Source: Brumimicrobium sp964585545 (GTDB taxonomy: Bacteria > Bacteroidota > Bacteroidia > Flavobacteriales_D > Crocinitomicaceae). From it: a DNA stretch of 64,000 bases. The notes beneath the pieces were generated by a model. It was not told the DNA's origin, did no database searches, and saw only the letters and a program-made list of their open reading frames with translations. A program made the position numbers and the translations under genes. This document shows positions 26,491 through 34,553 of the stretch, piece by piece. Numbering within the stretch: the first letter of the stretch is position 1; every line of letters begins with the position of its first letter. The stretch is taken from the NCBI GenBank assembly GCA_964585545.1, contig CAZPDT010000011.1:57732-121731 (forward strand), read 5' to 3'.

Positions 26491-27414
26491 TTGGACATTC
26501 AAAAATCAATTCTTGAAAAGATGTGTTTTCCACATAATGGGAGCACATCTTTTTTATTTGATGTTAAAAGAGATGATTTAATTGATCCTGTAGTGTCTGG
26601 GAATAAATGGAGAAAACTAAGTTATAATTTGTTGCAAGCTCAAGCGCTTCATCAAACAGGAATCTTAACCTTTGGAGGTGCATATTCAAATCATCTTGTT
26701 GCTACAGCTAAAGCAGCAATGCTCAATCAAATAAAGTCAATTGGAATTGTGCGAGGAGAGGAATTGAATGCAAACAGTAATCGCACACTTAAGCATTGTT
26801 CAGATTATGGCATGGAGTTGATCTTTCTGTCTCGAAATGAATACCAAAAGAAAAGGGATCCCTTTTGGATAAAGGAATTGTCTTCTCATTATCCAGAATA
26901 CTTTGTAGTGCCAGAAGGAGGAGATAATTATTATGGAATGATTGGTTGTCAACATATTGTTACAGAAACAGAGAATAATTATGACCATATTTATCTTGCG
27001 AGTGGAACAGGCACGACTGCAGCTGGCATATTAATGAGCGTACCAGAAAAGACAACAATTAATGCTGTTTCTGCTTTAAAAGGAGCTTTTCTTACGCAAT
27101 CCATTGAACGAATACTAAATACTGCGTTAAATAATCAAGAATTAACCAGTGAATTGATAAAGCAATTGAATGTAATTGATGATGGTCATTTTGGAGGATA
27201 TGCGAAGGTGACGGATACTTTACTTAATTTTATTAATGAAGTCTATTCCAAAATGCAGTTGAAGTTGGATCCTATTTATACAGGAAAAGCCTTTTACCGA
27301 ATGATTCATGATTTTATGGAAGGAAGAATTAAAGAAAATGATGAGGTGCTCTTTATTCATACAGGAGGTTTACAGGGAGCTTATTCATGGCGAGATAAAA
27401 TCGATTATATTTAG
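26491..27414 (+). CDS. PLP-dependent deaminase, ACC deaminase/D-cysteine desulfhydrase family
   Basis: This 307-residue fold-type II PLP enzyme resembles D-cysteine desulfhydrase and 1-aminocyclopropane-1-carboxylate deaminase. The PLP lysine is in DPVVSGNKWRKLSYN, the substrate loop is TFGGAYSNHLVATA, and YLASGTGTTAAGIL binds the phosphate. Which substrate is used cannot be told from these motifs. The start is TTG (26491), the only start giving the family N-terminus; the next ATG (26521) would remove the first helix. Confidence 0.85.
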   Translation: MDIQKSILEKMCFPHNGSTSFLFDVKRDDLIDPVVSGNKWRKLSYNLLQAQALHQTGILTFGGAYSNHLVATAKAAMLNQIKSIGIVRGEELNANSNRTLKHCSDYGMELIFLSRNEYQKKRDPFWIKELSSHYPEYFVVPEGGDNYYGMIGCQHIVTETENNYDHIYLASGTGTTAAGILMSVPEKTTINAVSALKGAFLTQSIERILNTALNNQELTSELIKQLNVIDDGHFGGYAKVTDTLLNFINEVYSKMQLKLDPIYTGKAFYRMIHDFMEGRIKENDEVLFIHTGGLQGAYSWRDKIDYI

Positions 27415-27450
27415 TCTTGATTATATTACTTGCACTAAACATGTTTTTAG

Positions 27451-27624
27451 CCCGAACTATTCATAAGTTTTCGGGATGAAAAGCTAAAATGGCAATAGGT
27501 TCGGGGAGCGAAGTAGTTTTTATAATTCGGAATTGTAACCCATTTTTGGGTATAAAAATTTCGAGTATTTCCAAAGATAGCAGGCAGTTTAACTTTGGAA
27601 TAGAAAATGTATGAATAGTTCGGG
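27451..27624. mobile_element. MITE-like element, copy A, with perfect 15-bp terminal inverted repeats
   Basis: The left end CCCGAACTATTCATA is matched exactly by its reverse complement at the right end. The element is 174 bp and has no transposase. A related copy lies at 28725-28897 and an isolated end near 38004-38020. Target-site duplications are not clear. The interior has a 41-codon open frame that is shared with copy B but shows mainly replacement changes, so it is not a gene. Confidence 0.75.
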
Positions 27625-27692
27625 TTAATCTGCGTTATTCATGAGATTCTCTTGATCAGCTGCTTTTTTAGAGAGCGTAGAAGGTTTATTGA

Positions 27693-27762
27693 CAGCGTTA
27701 AAAAAATGATTATTTTCAAAATAAAAAAGAGTTAACGCTGAGAACTCAACATTAACTCTTTT
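27693..27762. repeat. Two overlapping, mutually exclusive hairpins
   Basis: CAGCGTTAA (27693-27701) pairs with TTAACGCTG (27732-27740). AAAAGAGTTAA (27725-27735) pairs exactly with TTAACTCTTTT (27752-27762). The shared TTAA means only one can form at a time. No gene follows in either direction within reach, so an attenuator is unlikely; a terminator for the convergent genes or part of a decayed repeat are the options. Confidence 0.5.
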
Positions 27763-28069
27763 CAGTTAAACTATACTATACTCTTACTTTTACCTTGATT
27801 AAAGATGAGGAGTAAGTGTCCTCTTTCTTTTGATTTAGGTAATTTATATCTTTATTTTTTGATTAAAAAAATAACCATCATTTCTATTTTAAAAGAACTT
27901 GGTGTCAAACTTAATGTATTTTTATGAAGTGGAATGGAGTAGATGACCGTTTGGTTATGCTAAACTATCGAATGGTCGTTCTAATTTATCAAATGATTTA
28001 TCCAGTCACCAAAAGTAGCCCCTTGGTTTCCTTATAGTTGAATTTATAATAGGATATAAGCATGACTCA

Positions 28070-28096
28070 TTCCAAAAGATGATTCATCTTTTGGAA
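28070..28096. repeat. 27-base perfect palindrome
   Basis: TTCCAAAAGATGA and its exact reverse complement are separated by one base. It lies 44 bases downstream of the cyclophilin stop codon but has no T-run on that side, so it is a poor standard terminator. Confidence 0.6.
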
Positions 28097-28139
28097 CATA
28101 CATCAACAGGCTTTATGCATTGCAATAGTTTAGGAAACT

Positions 28140-28574
28140 TTATTCCTCAATAATCACAATCTCCTCAATTGTGTCATTTACACGAATCTGGTCAATTACC
28201 TCTTGACCATCGGTTACTTTTCCAAAACATGTGTGCACACCATCTAAGTGAGAGGTGTTTGTTCTACTGTGACAAACAAAGAATTGAGATCCCCCCGTAT
28301 TCCTTCCAGCGTGAGCCATTGAGAGTACTCCTCGATCGTGGTATTGATTATCTCCTTCTGTTTCACAGTCAATGCTGTATCCAGGTCCTCCCGTTCCATC
28401 ACCCTTTGGACAACCACCTTGAATTACAAAGTCTGGGAGTACACGATGCCAAATAAGGCCGTTGTAAAAACCTTCTTTTGCTAATTTCACAAAATTCTTT
28501 ACTGTATTTGGAGCATCTTTATCATAGAACTCTATATTCATGTCTCCTTTGTTTGTCTTTATAATCCCTTTCAT
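28140..28574 (-). CDS. Cyclophilin-type peptidyl-prolyl cis-trans isomerase, cytoplasmic
   Basis: This 144-residue enzyme has no signal peptide, so it acts in the cytosol on proline bonds of folding proteins. Key motifs are FYNGLIWHRVLPDFVIQGG (catalytic Arg and Phe), DRGVLSMAHAGRNTGGSQFF and HLDGVHTCFGKV. It resembles PpiB of other bacteria but is shorter. A perfect promoter element lies about 18 bases before the start, giving a short leader. Confidence 0.93.
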   Translation of the reverse strand: MKGIIKTNKGDMNIEFYDKDAPNTVKNFVKLAKEGFYNGLIWHRVLPDFVIQGGCPKGDGTGGPGYSIDCETEGDNQYHDRGVLSMAHAGRNTGGSQFFVCHSRTNTSHLDGVHTCFGKVTDGQEVIDQIRVNDTIEEIVIIEE

Positions 28575-28591
28575 AGTTTATATTTTTTTTG

Positions 28592-28599
28592 CAAAGATA
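28592..28599 (-). promoter_or_regulatory. Promoter -7 element (TATCTTTG) for the cyclophilin gene
   Basis: Exact TAnnTTTG match on the reverse strand, 18 bases before the ATG at 28574. Confidence 0.6.
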
Positions 28600-28724
28600 A
28601 GCAAAGCTTTATCAGGTTAAAAATTTAGAACTATCATTTTTGAGGAATCTTATTTGTAAGTTTAATTATTGAAAAATCTAAACAAACATTATCCTCTTAT
28701 ATTTGTAGTTATACAAAGTATTAA

Positions 28725-28897
28725 CCCGAACTATTTTAGGATATTGTGATGAAAAGCTGATATGGCAATAGATTGCAGGAGTACAAGGGTTTTTATAGTT
28801 CTGAAATGTAACCAATTTCGGGGTATTAAAATTTCGATTATCTCCAAAGGTAGGGGGCAGTTGAGTTTTGGAATAGAAAATGTAAAAAATCGAGCTT
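28725..28897. mobile_element. MITE-like element, copy B, right end decayed
   Basis: It aligns without gaps over about 120 bases with copy A (27451-27624). The left end CCCGAACTATT is intact and preceded by TTAA, as is the complement of copy A's right end. The right end is degenerate. It lies between the cyclophilin promoter and bshC and fills most of this 378-base gap; the remaining bases show nothing else. Confidence 0.65.
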
Positions 28898-28952
28898 GCG
28901 AGAGCTCAACTAAGTTAATAATTCGAATTAAACCAGAAGAAAGTATTTGAGT

Positions 28953-30542
28953 ATGAAAAAAATAACTATTGATCGTCGAGACACCACCTTTTTTAGTGCT
29001 TTATCAAATAAAATCACTTACAATCAGGAGGAACTTAATGAGTACATTCAATCTCCATTTGGTTTAAAAGGGTTTGAAAAACAAATTCAATTAAAGGAAA
29101 AGCATTTCACAATGCAACAGCGATTAACTCTGCACAAGGTAGTTTCTGAACAATTGTCATCTTATTTTAAGTATGATAAACTGGAAAAAAACGTTCATTT
29201 ATTAAAAGAAGAAAATACATATACAGTCACTGCTGGTCATCAACTTAATTTGTATGGTGGCCCGCTCTACACACTTTATAAAATACTTGATGTTATTGCT
29301 TTGGCAGAAGAATTAGATAAGGAATTCCCTTTCTTTAATTTTGTACCTGTTTTTTGGATGGCAACAGAAGATCATGACTTTGAAGAAATCAATCATATCC
29401 ATTTGTTTAATGATACCTTAACTTGGGACACTTCTCAAAAGGGACCTGTAGGAAGATTTTCATTAGATGGAATAGAGGGATTCAAGTCAGCATTATTAGA
29501 TAAATTTCAAAACAATACCGAGTTTGCCACTCATTTAAATCAATTTTATAATGAAGAAAACTTGGCAAAAGCGACTATTCAATTTTTCATGGAGTTGGTT
29601 GGAGAATATGGATTGGTCATATTAGATGCTGACAATAAATTATTAAAGTCAACTTTTGCACCTATTATCAAAAAGGAAATCGAAACCCAATTTGCTGAAA
29701 GGGAAATACAGAAAACAACAGGAGAATTAGAAGAGGAAGGTTACCATGGACAGGCGATGGCCAGACCCATAAACTTATTTTACATTAAAGATCAATTTCG
29801 AGAGCGAATAGTGTCTTTGGATAATGACCGTTTTCAGATTGGAGAAACGGTTGTTTCAAAGTTAGATTTATTAAACGATCTCGATCAGAACCCAGAATGT
29901 TTCTCACCAAATGTAGTCTTCAGACCACTTTATCAAGAAGCTATTCTACCCAATCTTTGTTATGTTGGGGGTGGAGGAGAGATGGCCTATTGGCTTCAAT
30001 TAAAGGGAATGTTTGAGCAAACCAATATTCCCTATCCTTTAATTAAGGTAAGAAATTCGATTCAATGGATAAATAAACCAACCAGTAAGAAAATCAATAA
30101 ATTAGATTTGTCGTATACTGATATTTTTAAATCTATTCACGAAGTAAAAAAACAATTTGTTATCGAGAATGCTGATGAAGAGCTAGTTTTTATGACATTA
30201 GATGAGCAGGTTCAGCAGTTGAATAAAATTTTAGAAGAAACTATTATTGATGTGGATAAAGGACTAGAAGGTTATGCCAAAAGTGAAGCAACCAAAATTG
30301 TAAAACAGGCAGATGCAGTAAAGAATAAACTCATCCGACATCAAAAGAAAAAAAATAAAGAAGCCATGCAACAAATTGATGGTATTTTTGAACATTCTTT
30401 TCCAAATAGCGGACTGCAAGAGCGGTATGAAAACGTTATTCCTTTTCTTGCCAAACAAGAAACTAGACAATACATTGACAACCTTTATCAGTTAATTGAT
30501 CCCTTTGAGAAGGATTTAATCCTGTTGATTGAAGAAAGTTAA
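28953..30542 (+). CDS. bshC: Bacillithiol biosynthesis cysteine-adding enzyme BshC
   Basis: BshC adds cysteine to glucosaminyl-malate in the last step of bacillithiol synthesis. The 529-residue protein has the characteristic AGHQLNLYGGPLYTLYK, PVFWMATEDHDFEEINH, GEYGLVILDAD and GGGEMAYWLQLKGMFE. A coiled-coil segment lies at about residues 375-465. No bshA or bshB is in the window. I start at ATG 28953 rather than the TTG six bases earlier. Its product would be the low-molecular-weight thiol used in place of glutathione. Confidence 0.92.
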   Translation: MKKITIDRRDTTFFSALSNKITYNQEELNEYIQSPFGLKGFEKQIQLKEKHFTMQQRLTLHKVVSEQLSSYFKYDKLEKNVHLLKEENTYTVTAGHQLNLYGGPLYTLYKILDVIALAEELDKEFPFFNFVPVFWMATEDHDFEEINHIHLFNDTLTWDTSQKGPVGRFSLDGIEGFKSALLDKFQNNTEFATHLNQFYNEENLAKATIQFFMELVGEYGLVILDADNKLLKSTFAPIIKKEIETQFAEREIQKTTGELEEEGYHGQAMARPINLFYIKDQFRERIVSLDNDRFQIGETVVSKLDLLNDLDQNPECFSPNVVFRPLYQEAILPNLCYVGGGGEMAYWLQLKGMFEQTNIPYPLIKVRNSIQWINKPTSKKINKLDLSYTDIFKSIHEVKKQFVIENADEELVFMTLDEQVQQLNKILEETIIDVDKGLEGYAKSEATKIVKQADAVKNKLIRHQKKKNKEAMQQIDGIFEHSFPNSGLQERYENVIPFLAKQETRQYIDNLYQLIDPFEKDLILLIEES

Positions 30543-30566
30543 ATTACTTTTTGATGTAATGACCTG

Positions 30567-30998
30567 TTAGTCTACATCCAATATAAGGTCCAATGTAATT
30601 TCGTGATCCCAGTCATAGCAACTGACATCTCCATCCAGACATGATTTCCTATTGAGTCGATCGCTATCGATTACGATAATTGTATCATTATTTTGATTCA
30701 AGAATCGAGCAGTTGCTGTATAGTCTTGATTAACAGGGACAAGGTAGTACTCTTCATCATTTATTGTTTTAAATGAATCATAGAGCTCGCCGTCATCCAT
30801 ATTTCCTATATACAGTTGAACAAGAATAGAATCTTCATAATCGGGATTTGCTAGGTTTAACTTAACCCATAAAGAATCTGGAGCATCAGTATAACAAATA
30901 ATGTCATTGCTACACGTTGCTGAGTTGTCTTTGTCGCAAGAGGTCAATACAACCAATGCGCCAATAATTAAAAATGTAATTTGAGATAGTATTTTCAT
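30567..30998 (-). CDS. Uncharacterised lipoprotein, 143 residues
   Basis: The N-terminus is a lipoprotein signal (FLIIGALVVLTSC, Cys about residue 21) followed by a Ser/Asn/Asp-rich linker. A conserved-looking central part reads DDGELYDSFKTINDEEYYLV, and there are four further Cys in C-x6-C and C-x5-C spacing that may form disulfides. I do not recognise a family. Its start is 12 bases after the stop of the next gene up, so the two form an operon. Confidence 0.72.
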   Translation of the reverse strand: MKILSQITFLIIGALVVLTSCDKDNSATCSNDIICYTDAPDSLWVKLNLANPDYEDSILVQLYIGNMDDGELYDSFKTINDEEYYLVPVNQDYTATARFLNQNNDTIIVIDSDRLNRKSCLDGDVSCYDWDHEITLDLILDVD

Positions 30999-31010
30999 AG
31001 TTTCGTTTTT

Positions 31011-31637
31011 TTATTCAGGGTCTCCAATTTTTGCATCACCTTTATTGAAATAAACACTTAGTTTTACATGAATCATGTGGGGTTCTCTATATGAAATCTT
31101 ATTAAAATACAAGTAGCCTAAAGAAATTCGTGAGGCTTTTGTGAATTGCCAAGACAACCCTGCTCCTGGATCCAGTGCAAATTGCTTATTTCTGTTTTTT
31201 CCCAGACCTTTATACATTCCGTAGTAATAACCAACCTTTAAAGAAGCATATAGCCCGATTTTATTGTAATTTAAAAATTGCATAAAATAAAACCGTTTTT
31301 CTAAATCTAAGGAAAATTGAACTACTTTTTCATTCAATTGATAATATAGTTGGTCGGATTCTTTAAACTTCACTGTTTGGTAATAGGGGCGAAATGCTCC
31401 ATTAATACCAACGCTAAAGTCGAATCCCAATTCTTCCATTGCCAATCCAAAATCAACAATAAGATCATCTTTATTAAAGAACGAGCCTGCATTAATACCA
31501 AATTTTGGCTGAAAATAACTTGCCGCGAAAGGATTAATGAAAAAGCCCTGAGCACTTCCGTTTGTAGAGAAACTAAGCCCAATGAGTAGGCATAAAAAAC
31601 TGAATAATTTCCTTTTGTATTTCTTTATAAGCATCAT
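31011..31637 (-). CDS. Uncharacterised outer-membrane-type protein, 208 residues
   Basis: It has a signal sequence (about residues 10-30, ending NGSAQ). The mature part alternates hydrophobic and polar residues with many aromatics (FGINAGSFF, IGLYASLKVGYYYGMYKG, RISLGYLYFNKISY), as in small eight- to ten-stranded barrels. The last strand ends in HVKLSVYFNKG, then a charged tail. Function is unknown. It is co-transcribed with the lipoprotein gene, which suggests an outer-membrane barrel with a lipoprotein partner. Confidence 0.72.
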   Translation of the reverse strand: MMLIKKYKRKLFSFLCLLIGLSFSTNGSAQGFFINPFAASYFQPKFGINAGSFFNKDDLIVDFGLAMEELGFDFSVGINGAFRPYYQTVKFKESDQLYYQLNEKVVQFSLDLEKRFYFMQFLNYNKIGLYASLKVGYYYGMYKGLGKNRNKQFALDPGAGLSWQFTKASRISLGYLYFNKISYREPHMIHVKLSVYFNKGDAKIGDPE

Positions 31638-31815
31638 AAATCATTGTTTGATTGGCAAATATAATGATTTTATAAAATAGAAGTAGAAAGTTTTTTAAAA
31701 GTAGATTATAAATATTAATTATGTAGTTTTTTGATTTACAGCAAGGTAGTCGCATTCAAAAAAGAGAATGGTGGAAAAAAGGAACATATATAATAATAGA
31801 ACAAAAATTTATCAG

Positions 31816-31823
31816 TACATTTG
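31816..31823 (+). promoter_or_regulatory. Promoter -7 element (TACATTTG) for rpsO
   Basis: Exact TAnnTTTG match, about 55 bases before the rpsO ATG at 31878. Confidence 0.6.
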
Positions 31824-31877
31824 TCCCTGTTTTAGAGTAAAACACATATACATAAAAATCATTTAAATAATATTGGA

Positions 31878-32147
31878 ATGTATTTATCAAAAGAGAAGAA
31901 AAAAGAAATTTTTAAAAAATACGGAGAATCTGAAAAAGACACAGGCTCTGCAGAGGGACAAATAGCGTTGTTTACATACCGTGTTGAACATTTAACAAAT
32001 CATTTGAAGAAGAATCGTAAAGATTATGGCACACAACGGTCACTTCAATTGATAGTGGGAAAAAGAAGACGTCTTTTAGACCACTTGAAAAAAACGGACA
32101 TTGTACGTTATCGTGAAATAGTAAAAGAATTAGGGTTGAGAAGATAA
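31878..32147 (+). CDS. rpsO: 30S ribosomal protein uS15
   Basis: This 89-residue small-subunit protein shows the family core GSAEGQIALFTYRVEHLTNHL and RSLQLIVGKRRRLLDHLKK. It lies upstream of pnp, as in many bacteria. A hairpin between the two genes may be a partial terminator or a processing site. Confidence 0.96.
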   Translation: MYLSKEKKKEIFKKYGESEKDTGSAEGQIALFTYRVEHLTNHLKKNRKDYGTQRSLQLIVGKRRRLLDHLKKTDIVRYREIVKELGLRR

Positions 32148-32167
32148 TTTTTAATCCAAACGAATAT

Positions 32168-32217
32168 AAAAAATGGGGGGCAGTCGAATCGTAAAGGTTT
32201 GAAGTTCCCCTTTTTTA
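32168..32217 (+). terminator. Probable terminator between rpsO and pnp
   Basis: An A-run and GGGG at 32168-32178 pair with CCCC and a T-run at 32207-32217, across a loop of about 25 bases. The loop is long, so it may be a partial terminator or RNase processing site rather than a full stop. Confidence 0.5.
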
Positions 32218-32245
32218 TTAAATTTTAAATTGTAAATAAATAAAT

Positions 32246-34378
32246 ATGAATATAGGAATAAAAAAGTCCATCACTATAGGAGGAAAAGAAACCACCGTAG
32301 AGACTGGAAAGCTTGCTAAGCAAGCAGATGGCTCTGTAGTGTTACAAATGGGCAACACCGTGTTATTAGCAACAGTAGTTTCTTCACAAGAAGCAAAAGA
32401 AGGGGTAGATTTTCTTCCCTTAACTGTAGATTATCGTGAAAAATTTGCTGGAGCAGGTCGTATCCCAGGCGGATTTTTACGCCGTGAAGGTCGACCTTCA
32501 GAAAAAGAAATTTTAACTATGCGTCTTGTGGATAGAGCATTGCGTCCTTTGTTTCCAGGTGATTACCATGCTGATACTCAGGTTATGATTCAAATGTTGG
32601 CTTACGACGGAGAGCATGAACCTGATTCATTGGCTGGTTTTGCAGCTTCCGCTGCGATATCTGTTTCTGATTTGCCTTTCAATGGTCCAATGTCAGAAGT
32701 GAGAGTGGCTCGTGTAGACGGAAAATTTATCATAAATCCATTGCATTCTGAACTTGAAAAAGCAGATATGGATTTAATGATTGCAGGTACTGCAAAAGAT
32801 GTTGTAATGATTGAAGGCGAAACCAACGAAGTGCAAGAAGCTGAGTTGATTGAAGCCATTAAAATAGCCCATGAATCTATTAAGGAACAATGCCAATTCC
32901 AATTGGATTTAGCTGCAGAAGTGCCAAGTGCAAAAATAAAACGCGAGTATAGTCATGAAGATAACAATGAAGAGTTCGAAAAGAAAATTCATGATTTTGC
33001 CTTTGATAAGTGTAGAGATGTAGCCCGACAAGGGATTGCAGATAAACACAAACGGTCTGAACTCTTTGGAGCAATAGAAGAAGAAACTAAAGCTTTATTT
33101 TCAGACGAAGAAATTGAAGAAAATAAGGGGCTGATTCATCGTTATTTTCATGACGTTATGAAAGAAGCGGTACGTGATGTTATTCTGAATGACCGTATCC
33201 GGTTGGATGGAAGGAAATTTGATGAAATTCGTCCGATCTGGTCAGAAGTTGATTACCTTCCAGGTGTGCATGGTTCTGCCGTCTTTACCCGAGGTGAGAC
33301 GCAATCTTTAACAACTTTGACTTTAGGCGGTAAAATGTCTGAACAATTGATTGATGATGCGACTTTTAATGGAACAACAAATTTCTTGTTGCATTATACC
33401 TTTCCGCCATACAGTACCGGGGAGGCTCGTCCAATTCGAGGTGTTTCTCGTCGAGAGATAGGACATGGTAACTTAGCACTACGAGCATTGAAGGTTGTAT
33501 TGCCTGATGAAAATCCATATACTATTCGTTTGACCTCAGAGATTTTAGAATCCAATGGTTCTTCATCAATGGCTACTGTATGTGCTGGAACTCTTGCGCT
33601 TATGGATGGTGGAGTTCAAATTAAAGCACCTGTTTCAGGAATTGCAATGGGGTTGATTATGAATAGTGAAGGGAAGTATGCTGTATTGTCCGATATTTTA
33701 GGAGATGAAGATCATCTCGGGGATATGGACTTTAAAATTACTGGAACTTCGAAAGGAATCACTGCTTGTCAAATGGACATTAAGGTGGATGGATTGCCCT
33801 ATGAGGTTTTAACTGAAGCTCTGGAACAATCTAAGAAAGGACGCTTACATATTTTGGGTAAATTAACTGATGTAATTGCTGAGCCTCGTAAGGAACTCAA
33901 ACCATCTGCTCCTCGAATGGAATCGTTTAGAGTACCCAATGAGATGATTGGTGCAATTATAGGTCCTGGAGGAAAGATTATTCAACAAATTCAAAAGGAT
34001 ACAGGAGCAACAATAACCATTGAAGAAGATGAGAGTACAGGAGAAGGTATTGTTCAAATTTTAACGAATGATGGAGAGACGATGAGCAAAGCTTCCAAAA
34101 CAATTAAAGCAATTGCTTTTCCTCCAACAGTAGAAGAAGGAGAAATTTATGAAGGAAAGATTAAATCTGTTCAAGCGTATGGTGTATTTGTAGAAATCGT
34201 TCCAGGAACAGATGGGTTAATTCATATTTCAGAATTTGCTCAAGAGCGTATTGCGAAAATGGATGAGGTAGCCAAAGAAGGCGATGTTGTGAAGTTTAAA
34301 GTAGTAGGTCGTGATCCAAAGTCTAAAAAATGGAAGCTTTCTAGAAAAGTTTTGCTAGAAAAAACAGAAAATGCATAA
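32246..34378 (+). CDS. pnp: Polyribonucleotide nucleotidyltransferase (PNPase)
   Basis: PNPase degrades RNA 3' to 5' by phosphorolysis. The 710-residue protein has the order RNase PH 1 (FLPLTVDYREKFAGAGRIPG), a helical linker, RNase PH 2 (ILESNGSSSMATVCAGTLAL), a KH domain (IGAIIGPGGKIIQQIQ) and an S1 domain (GKIKSVQAYGVFVEI). No part is missing. It lies about 98 bases after rpsO and is followed by a strong terminator. Confidence 0.97.
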   Translation: MNIGIKKSITIGGKETTVETGKLAKQADGSVVLQMGNTVLLATVVSSQEAKEGVDFLPLTVDYREKFAGAGRIPGGFLRREGRPSEKEILTMRLVDRALRPLFPGDYHADTQVMIQMLAYDGEHEPDSLAGFAASAAISVSDLPFNGPMSEVRVARVDGKFIINPLHSELEKADMDLMIAGTAKDVVMIEGETNEVQEAELIEAIKIAHESIKEQCQFQLDLAAEVPSAKIKREYSHEDNNEEFEKKIHDFAFDKCRDVARQGIADKHKRSELFGAIEEETKALFSDEEIEENKGLIHRYFHDVMKEAVRDVILNDRIRLDGRKFDEIRPIWSEVDYLPGVHGSAVFTRGETQSLTTLTLGGKMSEQLIDDATFNGTTNFLLHYTFPPYSTGEARPIRGVSRREIGHGNLALRALKVVLPDENPYTIRLTSEILESNGSSSMATVCAGTLALMDGGVQIKAPVSGIAMGLIMNSEGKYAVLSDILGDEDHLGDMDFKITGTSKGITACQMDIKVDGLPYEVLTEALEQSKKGRLHILGKLTDVIAEPRKELKPSAPRMESFRVPNEMIGAIIGPGGKIIQQIQKDTGATITIEEDESTGEGIVQILTNDGETMSKASKTIKAIAFPPTVEEGEIYEGKIKSVQAYGVFVEIVPGTDGLIHISEFAQERIAKMDEVAKEGDVVKFKVVGRDPKSKKWKLSRKVLLEKTENA

Positions 34379-34464
34379 TCTTTAATCTGACTTCTGGAGC
34401 CTAGAAAATGAAGTTCCTTTATTAGGCACTTGACTTTTCAGGTTTACCTTCATTTAATATATGT

Positions 34465-34497
34465 AAACCGTCAGTTTTTTTAATTGGCGGTTTTTTT
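34465..34497 (+). terminator. Rho-independent terminator of pnp
   Basis: AAACCGTCA pairs with TGGCGGTTT (one G-T pair) across an AT loop, followed by seven Ts. Confidence 0.85.
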
Positions 34498-34522
34498 CAA
34501 CCTTTTAGACTCTATTTTCGTC

Positions 34523-34530
34523 TATATTTG
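34523..34530 (+). promoter_or_regulatory. Promoter -7 element (TATATTTG) for the PorP/SprF gene at 34554
   Basis: Exact TAnnTTTG match, 23 bases before the TTG start. Confidence 0.6.
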
Positions 34531-34553
34531 TAGTCAATTGTAATTGATTTGAT

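Larger units (their letters stand above)
27415..28139. other. Intergenic region between convergent genes, rich in inverted repeats
   Basis: The 725 bases hold no protein-like open frame. They contain the 174-bp inverted-repeat element listed below, two overlapping hairpins at 27693-27762 and a 27-base palindrome at 28070-28096. The rest is AT-rich without recognised signals. Confidence 0.7.

Noticed and set aside
28762..28950. 62-codon frame before bshC
   Set aside because: It is the interior of MITE copy B; the changes between copies do not show protein selection.
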